A stretch of DNA of 13,779 nt, from the NCBI GenBank assembly GCA_016840905.1, contig JAEORM010000310.1, forward strand, positions 1 through 13,779, read 5' to 3'. This stretch comes from Candidatus Gerdarchaeota archaeon (GTDB taxonomy: Archaea > Asgardarchaeota > Heimdallarchaeia > JABLTI01). Below, piece by piece: positions 8,001 to 13,779 of this stretch. The position numbers were made by a program, and so were the translations under genes. The notes beneath the pieces are model-generated. The model was given only the letters and a program-made list of their open reading frames with translations. It made no database searches and was not told the origin of the DNA. How positions within the stretch are numbered: position 1 is the first letter of the stretch; each line of letters begins with the position of its first letter.

Positions 8001-10968
8001 TGCTAGAAATGTAAATTCCTATACTGGTTTAGCTCTTCAGAAAGCATTATTCCATAAATTAACTGTAGCTCCTTCTGCAATAGGGAATGGTACGAAGAAA
8101 TCGCATGCCAAACCAAGCTCTGATATCATCATAACTGGAGCAAGTAAAAATAATCTAAAGAATATCAATGTAAACATTCCTAAGAATAAATTAACAGTAA
8201 TAACAGGTATATCAGGATCTGGAAAATCATCTTTAGCATTAGATACTCTTTTTGCGGAAGGTCAAAAACGATTTGTTGAATCACTTTCAACTTATGCTCG
8301 GCAATTCTTAGGGAGATCAGATAATACAGAAGTTGAGAAGATTATCGGTTTATCTCCAGCTATTGCTATCGACCAAAAATCAGCAGGAAGAAACCCTCGA
8401 TCTACAGTAGGAACTGTTACAGAAATAAATGATTATTTAAGATTATTATTTGCTACAGTTGGTATTCCTTATTGTCCAAAATGTGGTAAAGATATTAGCC
8501 CTCTAACCTTACAAGAAATGGTAAAAAGAACATTAGAAATGGAAAAGGGGACAACAATCAGAATTATAGCCCCATTAGTGAAAAACTCAAAAGGTAATTT
8601 TAAACCATTAATTAAAGAATTGATTAAAGAAGGGTTTACAAGAGCTATAATTGATGAGAAAAATGAGATTCTATTAGAGGACATTCTTTTTACTGGAGAA
8701 GGAGATAATGTTCTTACAAAGGAAAAAGATCATACCATAGAATTAGTTATTGATAGACTTGTAATAGATGATGATATCAGGGAGAGACTTTTTGAATCAA
8801 TTGAAACAGCATTAGGAAAAGGAGAAGGTGTAGTAACCATAAGAGCTAACGGTGATAAGATATCATTTAGCACCAAGAAATTATGTTTTGATTGTGGTGT
8901 TACATTACCAGATAAATTTTCACCGAAATTATTCTCGTTCAACGCTCATACAGGAGCTTGTGAGAAATGCGCTGGATTAGGGGTAATCAAATCAATAGAT
9001 CCTAAATTATTCATCACTGATTCAACTAAGTCTATTAAACAGGGAGCAATAGGTCCGATAACTGAAAATAAAGATGAAGGCAATTGGATGTTGTCTCTAA
9101 TAAAAAGTATAGGGGAAGAATTTGGTTTCACACTAAACACTCCAATAGAAGACTTCACAAAAGAACAACTACAAGTTTTGCTTTATGGAACAGAGAAAAA
9201 ATTCAAGCATGTAAGGGATATTAAACGATCAACCTATTCGTACGTTTATGAAAGAGAAAGAGATTTTAGAGGATTAATACCCATCTATGAGGAATGGTTG
9301 AAAAAATCTACCTCAATGTGGTGGATAACATGGATGGAGAAATTCATCCGAACCCAACAATGTCCAGATTGCTCTGGTGCTCGTTTGAAACCAGAAGTAC
9401 TTTCAATTAGAGTTGGTGGATTAAATATATATGAAGTAACCAAATGTGCTATTTCAGAAGCAAAAGAATTCTTTAGTAATCTTACTTTTGGTGGGTCACA
9501 ACAAGTAGTTGCTGAAGGGATTATAGAAGAAATTTTAGAACGCTTAAAATTCTTAGATGAGGTAGGATTAGATTATTTGACATTAGATAGAGAAACTCGC
9601 ACTTTATCTGGTGGTGAAGCTCAAAGGATTAGATTAGCAACACAAATAGGAAATAAACTTGTAGGAGTTCTCTATGTTTTGGATGAACCAAGTATTGGTT
9701 TACATCCTCGAGATAATGCAAGATTGATTAGAACTTTAGATGAGTTAAGAGATTTGGGGAATTCAGTAGTTGTAATAGAACATGATGAATCAACTATCAG
9801 AAATGCTGACCATATAATTGATTTAGGGCCAGGAGCTGGGGTAAATGGAGGACAAATAATTGCTCAAGGAACATTACAAGATATTCTAAAAAGCGATCAA
9901 TCGAAAACTGGTAGATATTTGAGTGGCAAAGATAAAATAGAGATACCTAAAAATCGCAAAATAGGAAAAGAATTTATGACCATTACTGGGGTAAGTCAAA
10001 ACAATCTTAGAAATATAGATGCTCGTTTTCCATTAGGGGTATTGAATTGTGTTACAGGAGTAAGTGGTAGTGGGAAGAGCTCTTTAGTTGTAGAAACATT
10101 ATATGCTGCACTGGCAAAAGAATACCATCGAGCTAAGTCTGAAGTAGGGAAATATAATACAATAAATGGTTTGGAACATCTCGATAAAGTTATAATGATT
10201 AGTCAGGACCCCATAGGGAGAACTCCAAGATCTAATCCAGCAACTTATACAGGATTATTTGATCACATTCGCAATTTGTTTGCACAACTCCCAGAAGCAA
10301 AAATGAAAGGTTTTACCATAAATCGATTTTCTTATAATAATACTCGAGGTCGTTGTCCTGTTTGTAATGGTCGTGGGACAAAAGAAGTGGAAATGCTATT
10401 CTTAAGTAATGTTGAAATTATTTGTGATGAATGTAATGGTAAGCGATTCAATCAAGAAACATTAACTGTGCGATATAAGGGTAAGAATATAGCTGATGTA
10501 TTAGATATGACTATAGAAGATGCTATACCATTCTTTTCAAATCAACCTAAGATAGTCAGTACTCTTGAAGTAATGAATGATGTAGGATTAGGATATCTAC
10601 AATTAGGACAATATGCCACAACTCTATCTGGTGGTGAAGCACAAAGAGTAAAGCTTGCTTCAGAATTATGTAAACCTCAAACTATGAAAACACTATATAT
10701 TTTAGATGAACCAACAGTAGGATTATCAGCCTATGATGTTCATAAGTTATTGAACATATTAAACAAATTAGTAGATAGTGGGAATACTGTTATTATCATC
10801 GAGCATAATTTGGATGTTATTAAAAGCGCAGATTGGATCATTGATCTTGGTCCTGAAGGTGGAGAACGAGGAGGTAAGGTAGTTGCTGAAGGAACTCCAG
10901 AGGATATCAGTAATAAAGCAGAATCTATTACAGGGAGCTACTTAAAACAGGTATTAGAGAAAAATTAG
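5083..10968 (+). CDS. uvrA: tandem double-length UvrA, excinuclease ABC damage-recognition ATPase
   Basis: One 1961-residue chain holds two full UvrA proteins: residues 1 to about 990 and about 1013 to 1961, joined by a polar linker of about 25 residues. UvrA recognises damaged DNA and loads UvrB in nucleotide excision repair; normally about 940 residues, it works as a homodimer. Walker A motifs are at 37-45, 690-698, 1042-1050 and 1659-1667; LSGGE signatures begin at 538, 879, 1508 and 1848; Walker B motifs end at 564-565, 906-907, 1534-1535 and 1875-1876. Zinc cysteines occur in both halves (293/296/317/320, 789/792/812/815; 1268/1271/1293/1296, 1758/1761/1781/1784), with extra CxxC pairs at 126/129, 457/460, 1131/1134 and 1427/1430. 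UvrB-binding regions are about 131-245 and 1136-1260. Half one has Glu906 in place of the Walker B Asp, Ser92 in the Q-loop, and a Lys/Glu insert at 251-275. Double-length UvrA is, as I recall, known in Chlamydia and relatives. No uvrB or uvrC is present in the window. Confidence 0.95.
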   Translation: MTSEDIHENIIIKGAKQHNLKNISLEIPRGKLVVLTGVSGSGKSSLAFDTIFAEGQRRYIESLSAYARQFMSQMNKPDVDSIEGLSPAVSISQKTTSYNPRSTVGTVTEIYDFLRVLFARIGIPHCPKCNVEIKAQTASKIVDQILEAYADKEIMILSPIVQDRKGEYQKELKALAETGYIRARIDYEIKRLDEMTDEEMILSRYYRHTIEVVVDRLTVNQEDKSRIVEAIEQAIQLSNGLVVITTAEATQKKRKLAEEKKPKKEKEEEEIEEETIHHSDDDLEKLFSIHLACPICGMSFPKLEPRNFSFNSIHGACTTCNGLGTTIEIDPDLLITDRNLSIADGAFADYDSQTKRFRITNMRLTRMKAFVESLGFTINTPLKDITEQQWNDFFYGPKKTMLVDYDFSWSDARGGVGQGSIKLKFKGINTLIMNRYKQTRSQYIRGRIEEYTIPVKCSVCNGSGLKEERRSVYFKGKKISELSEISVSQCLEFFRNIRLKGEEKEIGQSLIKEIILRLQFLVNVGLPYLTLNRRANSLSGGESQRIRLGTQIGSSLENVLYILDEPSIGLHNRDNMKLIRTLESLRDKGNTVLVSEHDIDTMLAADWLIDIGPQAGNFGGEVISEGPPYVIANTQQSITGQFLSGLKEIKIPDERRIGNGKKLTIIGAAENNLKGIEVEFPLGLFICITGVSGSGKSTLVSEILWKALARELNRAKTRPGKHTKILGVEHLDKVIEIDQSPIGYTPRSVPATYTKVLDLIRDFYATLPIAKARGFQKGRFSFNTKQGRCTACNGLGYNKIEMQFLPDIEVECEICEGKRFSAETLEIKYRDKNIFQVLDMTVNEALEFFKEHPKIATILQTMQDIGLDYVKLGQSSTTLSGGEAQRIKISRELSKRATGRTLYILEEPTVGLHSYDVNKLLAVLNRLVEAGNTVIVVEHNLDVIKCADWIIDLGPEGGEEGGRVVGVGTPEDIARNVNSYTGLALQKALFHKLTVAPSAIGNGTKKSHAKPSSDIIITGASKNNLKNINVNIPKNKLTVITGISGSGKSSLALDTLFAEGQKRFVESLSTYARQFLGRSDNTEVEKIIGLSPAIAIDQKSAGRNPRSTVGTVTEINDYLRLLFATVGIPYCPKCGKDISPLTLQEMVKRTLEMEKGTTIRIIAPLVKNSKGNFKPLIKELIKEGFTRAIIDEKNEILLEDILFTGEGDNVLTKEKDHTIELVIDRLVIDDDIRERLFESIETALGKGEGVVTIRANGDKISFSTKKLCFDCGVTLPDKFSPKLFSFNAHTGACEKCAGLGVIKSIDPKLFITDSTKSIKQGAIGPITENKDEGNWMLSLIKSIGEEFGFTLNTPIEDFTKEQLQVLLYGTEKKFKHVRDIKRSTYSYVYERERDFRGLIPIYEEWLKKSTSMWWITWMEKFIRTQQCPDCSGARLKPEVLSIRVGGLNIYEVTKCAISEAKEFFSNLTFGGSQQVVAEGIIEEILERLKFLDEVGLDYLTLDRETRTLSGGEAQRIRLATQIGNKLVGVLYVLDEPSIGLHPRDNARLIRTLDELRDLGNSVVVIEHDESTIRNADHIIDLGPGAGVNGGQIIAQGTLQDILKSDQSKTGRYLSGKDKIEIPKNRKIGKEFMTITGVSQNNLRNIDARFPLGVLNCVTGVSGSGKSSLVVETLYAALAKEYHRAKSEVGKYNTINGLEHLDKVIMISQDPIGRTPRSNPATYTGLFDHIRNLFAQLPEAKMKGFTINRFSYNNTRGRCPVCNGRGTKEVEMLFLSNVEIICDECNGKRFNQETLTVRYKGKNIADVLDMTIEDAIPFFSNQPKIVSTLEVMNDVGLGYLQLGQYATTLSGGEAQRVKLASELCKPQTMKTLYILDEPTVGLSAYDVHKLLNILNKLVDSGNTVIIIEHNLDVIKSADWIIDLGPEGGERGGKVVAEGTPEDISNKAESITGSYLKQVLEKN

Positions 10969-11013
10969 TAAAATTATCTCGTTAATACTTTTAATTATCT
11001 CTCGAGTTTATAG

Positions 11014-11022
11014 TTTTATATA
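11014..11022 (+). promoter_or_regulatory. TATA-like box of the NrdD-fragment gene
   Basis: TTTTATATA lies 43-51 bases before the ATG at 11065 and after the uvrA stop, so the small gene has its own promoter rather than depending on uvrA read-through. Confidence 0.45.
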
Positions 11023-11053
11023 GAAAAAATCATTATGTAATTTAGAATAATCA

Positions 11054-11057
11054 GAGG
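11054..11057 (+). promoter_or_regulatory. ribosome binding site GAGG of the NrdD-fragment gene
   Basis: GAGG stands 7 bases before the ATG at 11065, a strong site showing this short frame is a genuine translated gene. Confidence 0.6.
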
Positions 11058-11064
11058 ATTTTGT

Positions 11065-11304
11065 ATGGACAACATTGAAATAAAAAAAGAAAAAATCAAA
11101 GAAGAAATTATTTCCATAGAAAATGATGATAGTGAACACTTTGTCGAACACGAACCTGCATGTCCTCATTGTGGTAGTGAAAATGTTTTTGGTATATCTC
11201 GAGTGGTTGGTTATTTTAGTGTTATAGAAAATTGGAATGCTTCAAAAAAAGCAGAACTAAAACGAAGACAAAAAGGCGATTATTGGTTCAAAGAAGAAAA
11301 GTAG
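11065..11304 (+). CDS. stand-alone glycyl-radical domain of anaerobic ribonucleotide reductase
   Basis: A 79-residue protein. Residues 1-30 are charged and match nothing I recognise. Residues 33-36 (CPHC, then GS) and 44-70 ('ISRVVGYFSVIENWN' followed by 'KKAELKRRQ') match the extreme C-terminus of NrdD, the oxygen-sensitive class III ribonucleotide reductase. Gly49 in RVVGY aligns with the glycine that an activase (NrdG) converts to the catalytic radical. Full NrdD is about 600-700 residues with four zinc cysteines; here only the second CxxC is kept, and no trace of the catalytic barrel lies upstream, where uvrA ends. A good promoter and ribosome site argue against a decayed remnant. It may supply a radical domain in trans to a core elsewhere, like the YfiD/GrcA spare part of pyruvate formate-lyase, or be one half of a split enzyme. 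The homology is firm, the role is inferred. Confidence 0.75.
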   Translation: MDNIEIKKEKIKEEIISIENDDSEHFVEHEPACPHCGSENVFGISRVVGYFSVIENWNASKKAELKRRQKGDYWFKEEK

Positions 11305-11330
11305 TTCAAAAGTTAGCTACTCTTTTGAAC
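11304..11330. terminator. shared hairpin between convergent genes
   Basis: GTTCAAAAG (11304-11312) and CTTTTGAAC (11322-11330) are exact reverse complements with a 9-base loop. The element begins at the last base of the plus-strand stop codon and covers the stop and last codons of the minus-strand gene. In the minus direction a T-rich run follows; in the plus direction none does. It could end both transcripts or block convergent polymerase collision. Confidence 0.45.
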
Positions 11331-11814
11331 CATAATAGGTAAACATATTTACTTTTGCATCAGCTGCTTTCAAATAAGCCCAAAGTATCCCTTTGTGTAA
11401 TGTTATATGTGTAATAATTTTTGGTAGAAAATGGCTCCAACTTTTTGGTTCAACGTTAGGTTCATAAAAAGGCACTAGGTTTTTCTTATTGAAATCTTCA
11501 TCAGACATTTTTTTGAAATATTCTTTCAAATATTTACAACCAGTATCATAAACTTTCAAGATTTCATCGATAGTTTTACGATTAAGCTCCAGCTCCATTT
11601 TATGAGCCTTTTCACCAGAATCTAATTCCTTAGAATAAATACCAATATCAATTCTAGGTATTTGAGCAATATGATTAGCTAGGTCAAGAACTGATCGTGT
11701 CTCTTTGGTTAATTGGTAATCTAATGATATTTCTTTTATCTTATTTAGAACTACTTTAGCTTCTGCTGCTTCTTCGTCGAAAAATTCTAATAAAATGGTT
11801 TTTATGTTTGTCAT
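11317..11814 (-). CDS. DinB-fold putative metal-binding protein
   Basis: A 165-residue, mostly helical protein with the pattern of the DinB/YfiT-like four-helix family: a conserved His in the second helix (His48 in 'DLANHIAQ') and an HxxxH pair late in the chain (His136 and His140 in 'THITLHKGILWAYL'), together able to bind one metal ion, then the usual ending '...YYG'. Families with this fold include thiol-dependent transferases and damage-inducible proteins; most members have no known reaction. Nothing here tells the substrate. No membrane segment. The ATG at 11814 has no ribosome site, but an AT-rich box about 22-33 bases upstream would suit a leaderless transcript. It converges on the NrdD-fragment gene, with stops 13 bases apart, and diverges from the Cys-rich gene. 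Confidence 0.72.
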   Translation of the reverse strand: MTNIKTILLEFFDEEAAEAKVVLNKIKEISLDYQLTKETRSVLDLANHIAQIPRIDIGIYSKELDSGEKAHKMELELNRKTIDEILKVYDTGCKYLKEYFKKMSDEDFNKKNLVPFYEPNVEPKSWSHFLPKIITHITLHKGILWAYLKAADAKVNMFTYYGSKE

Positions 11815-11895
11815 GAATAAACTAAGGTCTGTTATTAAATTAAAATTATTGTAAGTAAAACAAAGAGTTACTTGTAATAATTTAATGCTACAAAC

Positions 11896-11909
11896 ATTTT
11901 AAAATTAAT
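11896..11909 (+). promoter_or_regulatory. TATA-like box of the Cys-rich protein gene
   Basis: ATTTTAAAATTAAT lies 33-46 bases before the ATG at 11942. The intergenic stretch from 11815 is divergent and very AT-rich, so the exact box is uncertain. Confidence 0.3.
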
Positions 11910-11941
11910 AATCCAAATCATAATTAGCGAGTGCGTATATA

Positions 11942-12247
11942 ATGACAAATTTAGATATCTCTATCAGAAGATTTGCCGAATCAGATAAAGTTGATTATGC
12001 AGAAATCTGCTGTTGTCATAATCCTGAAAGATATTTGAGATTCGATCCAAATTTAAAGAAATATTACGGTTGCAATGGGTGTAATCAAGAATTCCCTTGT
12101 GCACGATTACAGATAAACAAACATAAAATAACCATTCTCTCAAAGAGTAGAAGGCTTCTTGATCCATATTTTGCAATGAAGAAAAAAGAACCAATAGTTA
12201 GAAAAACAGCTTATGACCAAACACTAGACAAATTCTTCGCTGAATGA
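11942..12247 (+). CDS. small Cys-rich protein of unknown function, probable zinc knuckle
   Basis: I do not recognise this 101-residue protein. Cysteines cluster in residues 23-53: Cys23-Cys24-Cys25-His26, then Cys44-x2-Cys47 and Cys53. A CxH or CC pair followed 17-20 residues later by CxxC suggests one structural zinc site of ribbon type. The C-terminal half is basic (about 57-87) and carries no membrane helix, so nucleic acid or protein binding is possible. The start ATG has a weak GCGAGTG upstream at 11927-11933. Its stop lies 13 bases from the stop of the convergent HD-domain gene. The plus strand after the stop reaches a T6 run at 12264-12269, a plausible archaeal oligo-T terminator. The antisense frame in the same region has no better support. 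Confidence 0.65.
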   Translation: MTNLDISIRRFAESDKVDYAEICCCHNPERYLRFDPNLKKYYGCNGCNQEFPCARLQINKHKITILSKSRRLLDPYFAMKKKEPIVRKTAYDQTLDKFFAE

Positions 12248-12260
12248 TAGCCTTCTTCAT

Positions 12261-13778
12261 CTATTTTTTCGCAAATAGTGGTAAACAGAACTCTAAGCTA
12301 AATTCCTCATTACAGTTTGTGCATCTATATGTGGCATTTAGTGTTTCACATTTTATTCCTTCTTCAGTAGAAAGAGAAATGGTATAATTACCTTTAGAGC
12401 ACTTCCCACATTTATCTGGAATAACCAGCAGAATATTATTGTCTTTAATAGTAAAATTCTTGATGTGATAATGATCAATATCAAAAAAGGTTATTTCTTC
12501 AAATAAATCATTGAAGAAATCAATTGTTTTCTGGCTTCTGGTTTTAGCTAAAGTTCTACCAGATTCGGTATATAAGGTAAAAGGAGCCATTGAAACATAG
12601 GTTAATTCTCTACTTAGACTTTGCATAATTGCTTTACTTAAATTAATCCCTCTTAAAGCTAATTTCGTAAAGAAATTTGAAAGTCCAAATGTACCCAATT
12701 TATCAAGCCGATCAGCATCATGAACAATTTTACAATTTATTGAACAGGTTAATTTTTCATTGTATAGTGCTGTTATTGCTGTGATGATTTCTGTAATCGT
12801 TTCATTTGGCACCCCTTCTTCTTGTAACAAGCGCTCAGCTATAGTTGCAGAATGTTCCTCCTCAGGTATCTTATCTTGATGATATTTACCTAAAACAAAT
12901 TTACCAGCATCATGTAATAACGCAGCAGTGGTAGGAATGAATGGATCAACCCCTTCTAACAGGGCAAGTTTGTAGGCAATTTTTCCCACCCGGTATGAAT
13001 GATCCCACAAGAAATCAGTTTCATACTTTGGTTCTTCTTTATTAAAAGAAGCTTCAGCTTCTTGTATGATTGATTTTGCTTTTGCAAGGAAATCTGGTGC
13101 TCTTTCTTTGAATAAAGCATTGAAATTTTGTGTTTGGTGATTTTTATCAGGCAAATTCATCCGCTTCTTCAAACTCTTGATTCTATTTTTCATTTCCGGA
13201 AGTGATTTTATAGATACTTTATCTGAAACCTTCATTATATCTGCAAATGTATGAAGTTCAAGAAAACTTATCCCTAATTTATCCCAATTTATTGCTTCCT
13301 TCTCACAGGTATCAATATATAGATTTGTTATTGAGGAGAAAATACTTTCTTGTTCATCAATGAATTTCATTGGTAAGGATTCGATAATAGTATTAAGGAG
13401 TATTCCAGCATGAAAATACATCTGCTTTTCGACTAAATCAGTTACTAGTTCTCTGCTTTTATTCAATATGAATTTATTAGGTTCTAAGAAATAATTCTTT
13501 GCCAAAAAGGCTGATAAGTCTTGAATTAAATCTATATCAAAACTATTTTTTACGGGTAAAATTTTTCCGAAATTAACTGTATTATTTTCCGGAATAGCAA
13601 CTTTATCTATTATATTTTGTAGATCCAAATGACTATTTATACTCATTAAAAGAATGTTTGCTAATTGTTCATTATTTGTGTCAATTGGTAGAAAATTTAT
13701 TGAAGGTGCTGCACGAATTATGTCATCCGCACGACTCCTTTTAATTGAACCTAGAAAAGAAACATATTGGCGAATTTT
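12261..13778 (-). CDS. HD-domain phosphohydrolase with C-terminal zinc ribbon (5' end outside window)
   Basis: Numbering from the first ATG in the window (13646), the protein has 461 residues: a helical N-terminal region (about 1-205), an HD domain (about 210-320) with His216, His245-Asp246 (LLHDAGK), His265 and Asp310 (VHDADRLDKLG), and a C-terminal zinc ribbon with Cys413/Cys416 and Cys442/Cys445. HD enzymes of this kind use one or two metal ions to hydrolyse phosphomono- or diesters, often nucleotides; the substrate is unknown. The reading frame stays open upstream of that ATG for 44 more codons to the edge (encoding '...LPIDTNNEQLANILL' just before it), with no ATG, GTG or TTG and no ribosome site at 13646. 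The true start therefore probably lies beyond the window. The domain call is firm, the function open. Confidence 0.8.
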   Translation of the reverse strand, partial: KIRQYVSFLGSIKRSRADDIIRAAPSINFLPIDTNNEQLANILLMSINSHLDLQNIIDKVAIPENNTVNFGKILPVKNSFDIDLIQDLSAFLAKNYFLEPNKFILNKSRELVTDLVEKQMYFHAGILLNTIIESLPMKFIDEQESIFSSITNLYIDTCEKEAINWDKLGISFLELHTFADIMKVSDKVSIKSLPEMKNRIKSLKKRMNLPDKNHQTQNFNALFKERAPDFLAKAKSIIQEAEASFNKEEPKYETDFLWDHSYRVGKIAYKLALLEGVDPFIPTTAALLHDAGKFVLGKYHQDKIPEEEHSATIAERLLQEEGVPNETITEIITAITALYNEKLTCSINCKIVHDADRLDKLGTFGLSNFFTKLALRGINLSKAIMQSLSRELTYVSMAPFTLYTESGRTLAKTRSQKTIDFFNDLFEEITFFDIDHYHIKNFTIKDNNILLVIPDKCGKCSKGNYTISLSTEEGIKCETLNATYRCTNCNEEFSLEFCLPLFAKK

Positions 13779-13779
13779 C

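Noticed and set aside
7950..8200. Assembly artefact joining two neighbouring uvrA genes
   Set aside because: The junction codes a continuous polar linker without frameshift or repeated DNA, the halves are diverged rather than duplicate, and double-length UvrA has bacterial precedent.
11964..12194. Minus-strand frame opposite the Cys-rich gene
   Set aside because: It has no ribosome site and no domain pattern, while the plus-strand frame has ordered Cys pairs and an upstream TATA-like box.
1..13779. CRISPR array, insertion sequence or phage region
   Set aside because: No regularly spaced direct repeats, no transposase motif and no terminal inverted repeats were seen; base composition is even apart from 4006-4081 and the first 50 bases.

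Overview
The window reads as chromosomal DNA of an AT-rich archaeon, most likely an Asgard-type lineage (Heimdall-, Loki- or Thor-like); that placement is an inference. It rests on the archaeal PhoU/TrkA_C architecture of the first gene, TATA-like boxes rather than bacterial -35/-10 promoters, GGTG/GAGG-type ribosome sites with some GTG/TTG starts, and a steroid-5-alpha-reductase-like membrane enzyme whose motifs closely resemble the eukaryotic family. No rRNA, tRNA, CRISPR array, insertion sequence or phage gene was recognised.

Left part (1-4800, mostly minus strand): a possible gene start running off the left edge; a soluble PhoU-TrkA_C-PhoU-TrkA_C regulator with an extra tail of nearly 290 residues built on a strict 4-residue period; a small two-helix membrane protein with a PH-like domain; a steroid 5-alpha-reductase-family membrane protein; and a beta-class DNA methyltransferase with no visible restriction partner. 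Between the last two lies a GC-richer 76-nt stretch (4006-4081) that can fold into a closed multi-helix RNA.

Centre (5083-10968, plus strand): one uninterrupted 1961-codon gene encoding two complete UvrA proteins in tandem, with four ABC ATPase domains and two full sets of zinc cysteines. The halves are clearly diverged and differ at ATPase-motif positions. This is the dominant feature of the window.

Right part (11065-13779): a 79-residue protein carrying only the last zinc knuckle and the glycyl-radical loop of anaerobic ribonucleotide reductase (NrdD), with its own promoter and ribosome site; convergent with it a DinB-fold putative metal protein; a small Cys-rich protein of unknown function; and convergent with that an HD-domain phosphohydrolase with a C-terminal zinc ribbon, whose frame stays open through the right edge.

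The genes do not form an obvious single operon; nearly every one has its own promoter-like box. Loose themes are DNA repair and nucleotide supply (tandem UvrA, NrdD fragment, HD hydrolase) and membrane or ion homeostasis (PhoU/TrkA_C, PH-like protein, reductase). The best candidates for new biology are the tandem UvrA with asymmetric halves, the stand-alone NrdD radical domain, the tetrad-repeat tail, and the possible structured RNA.
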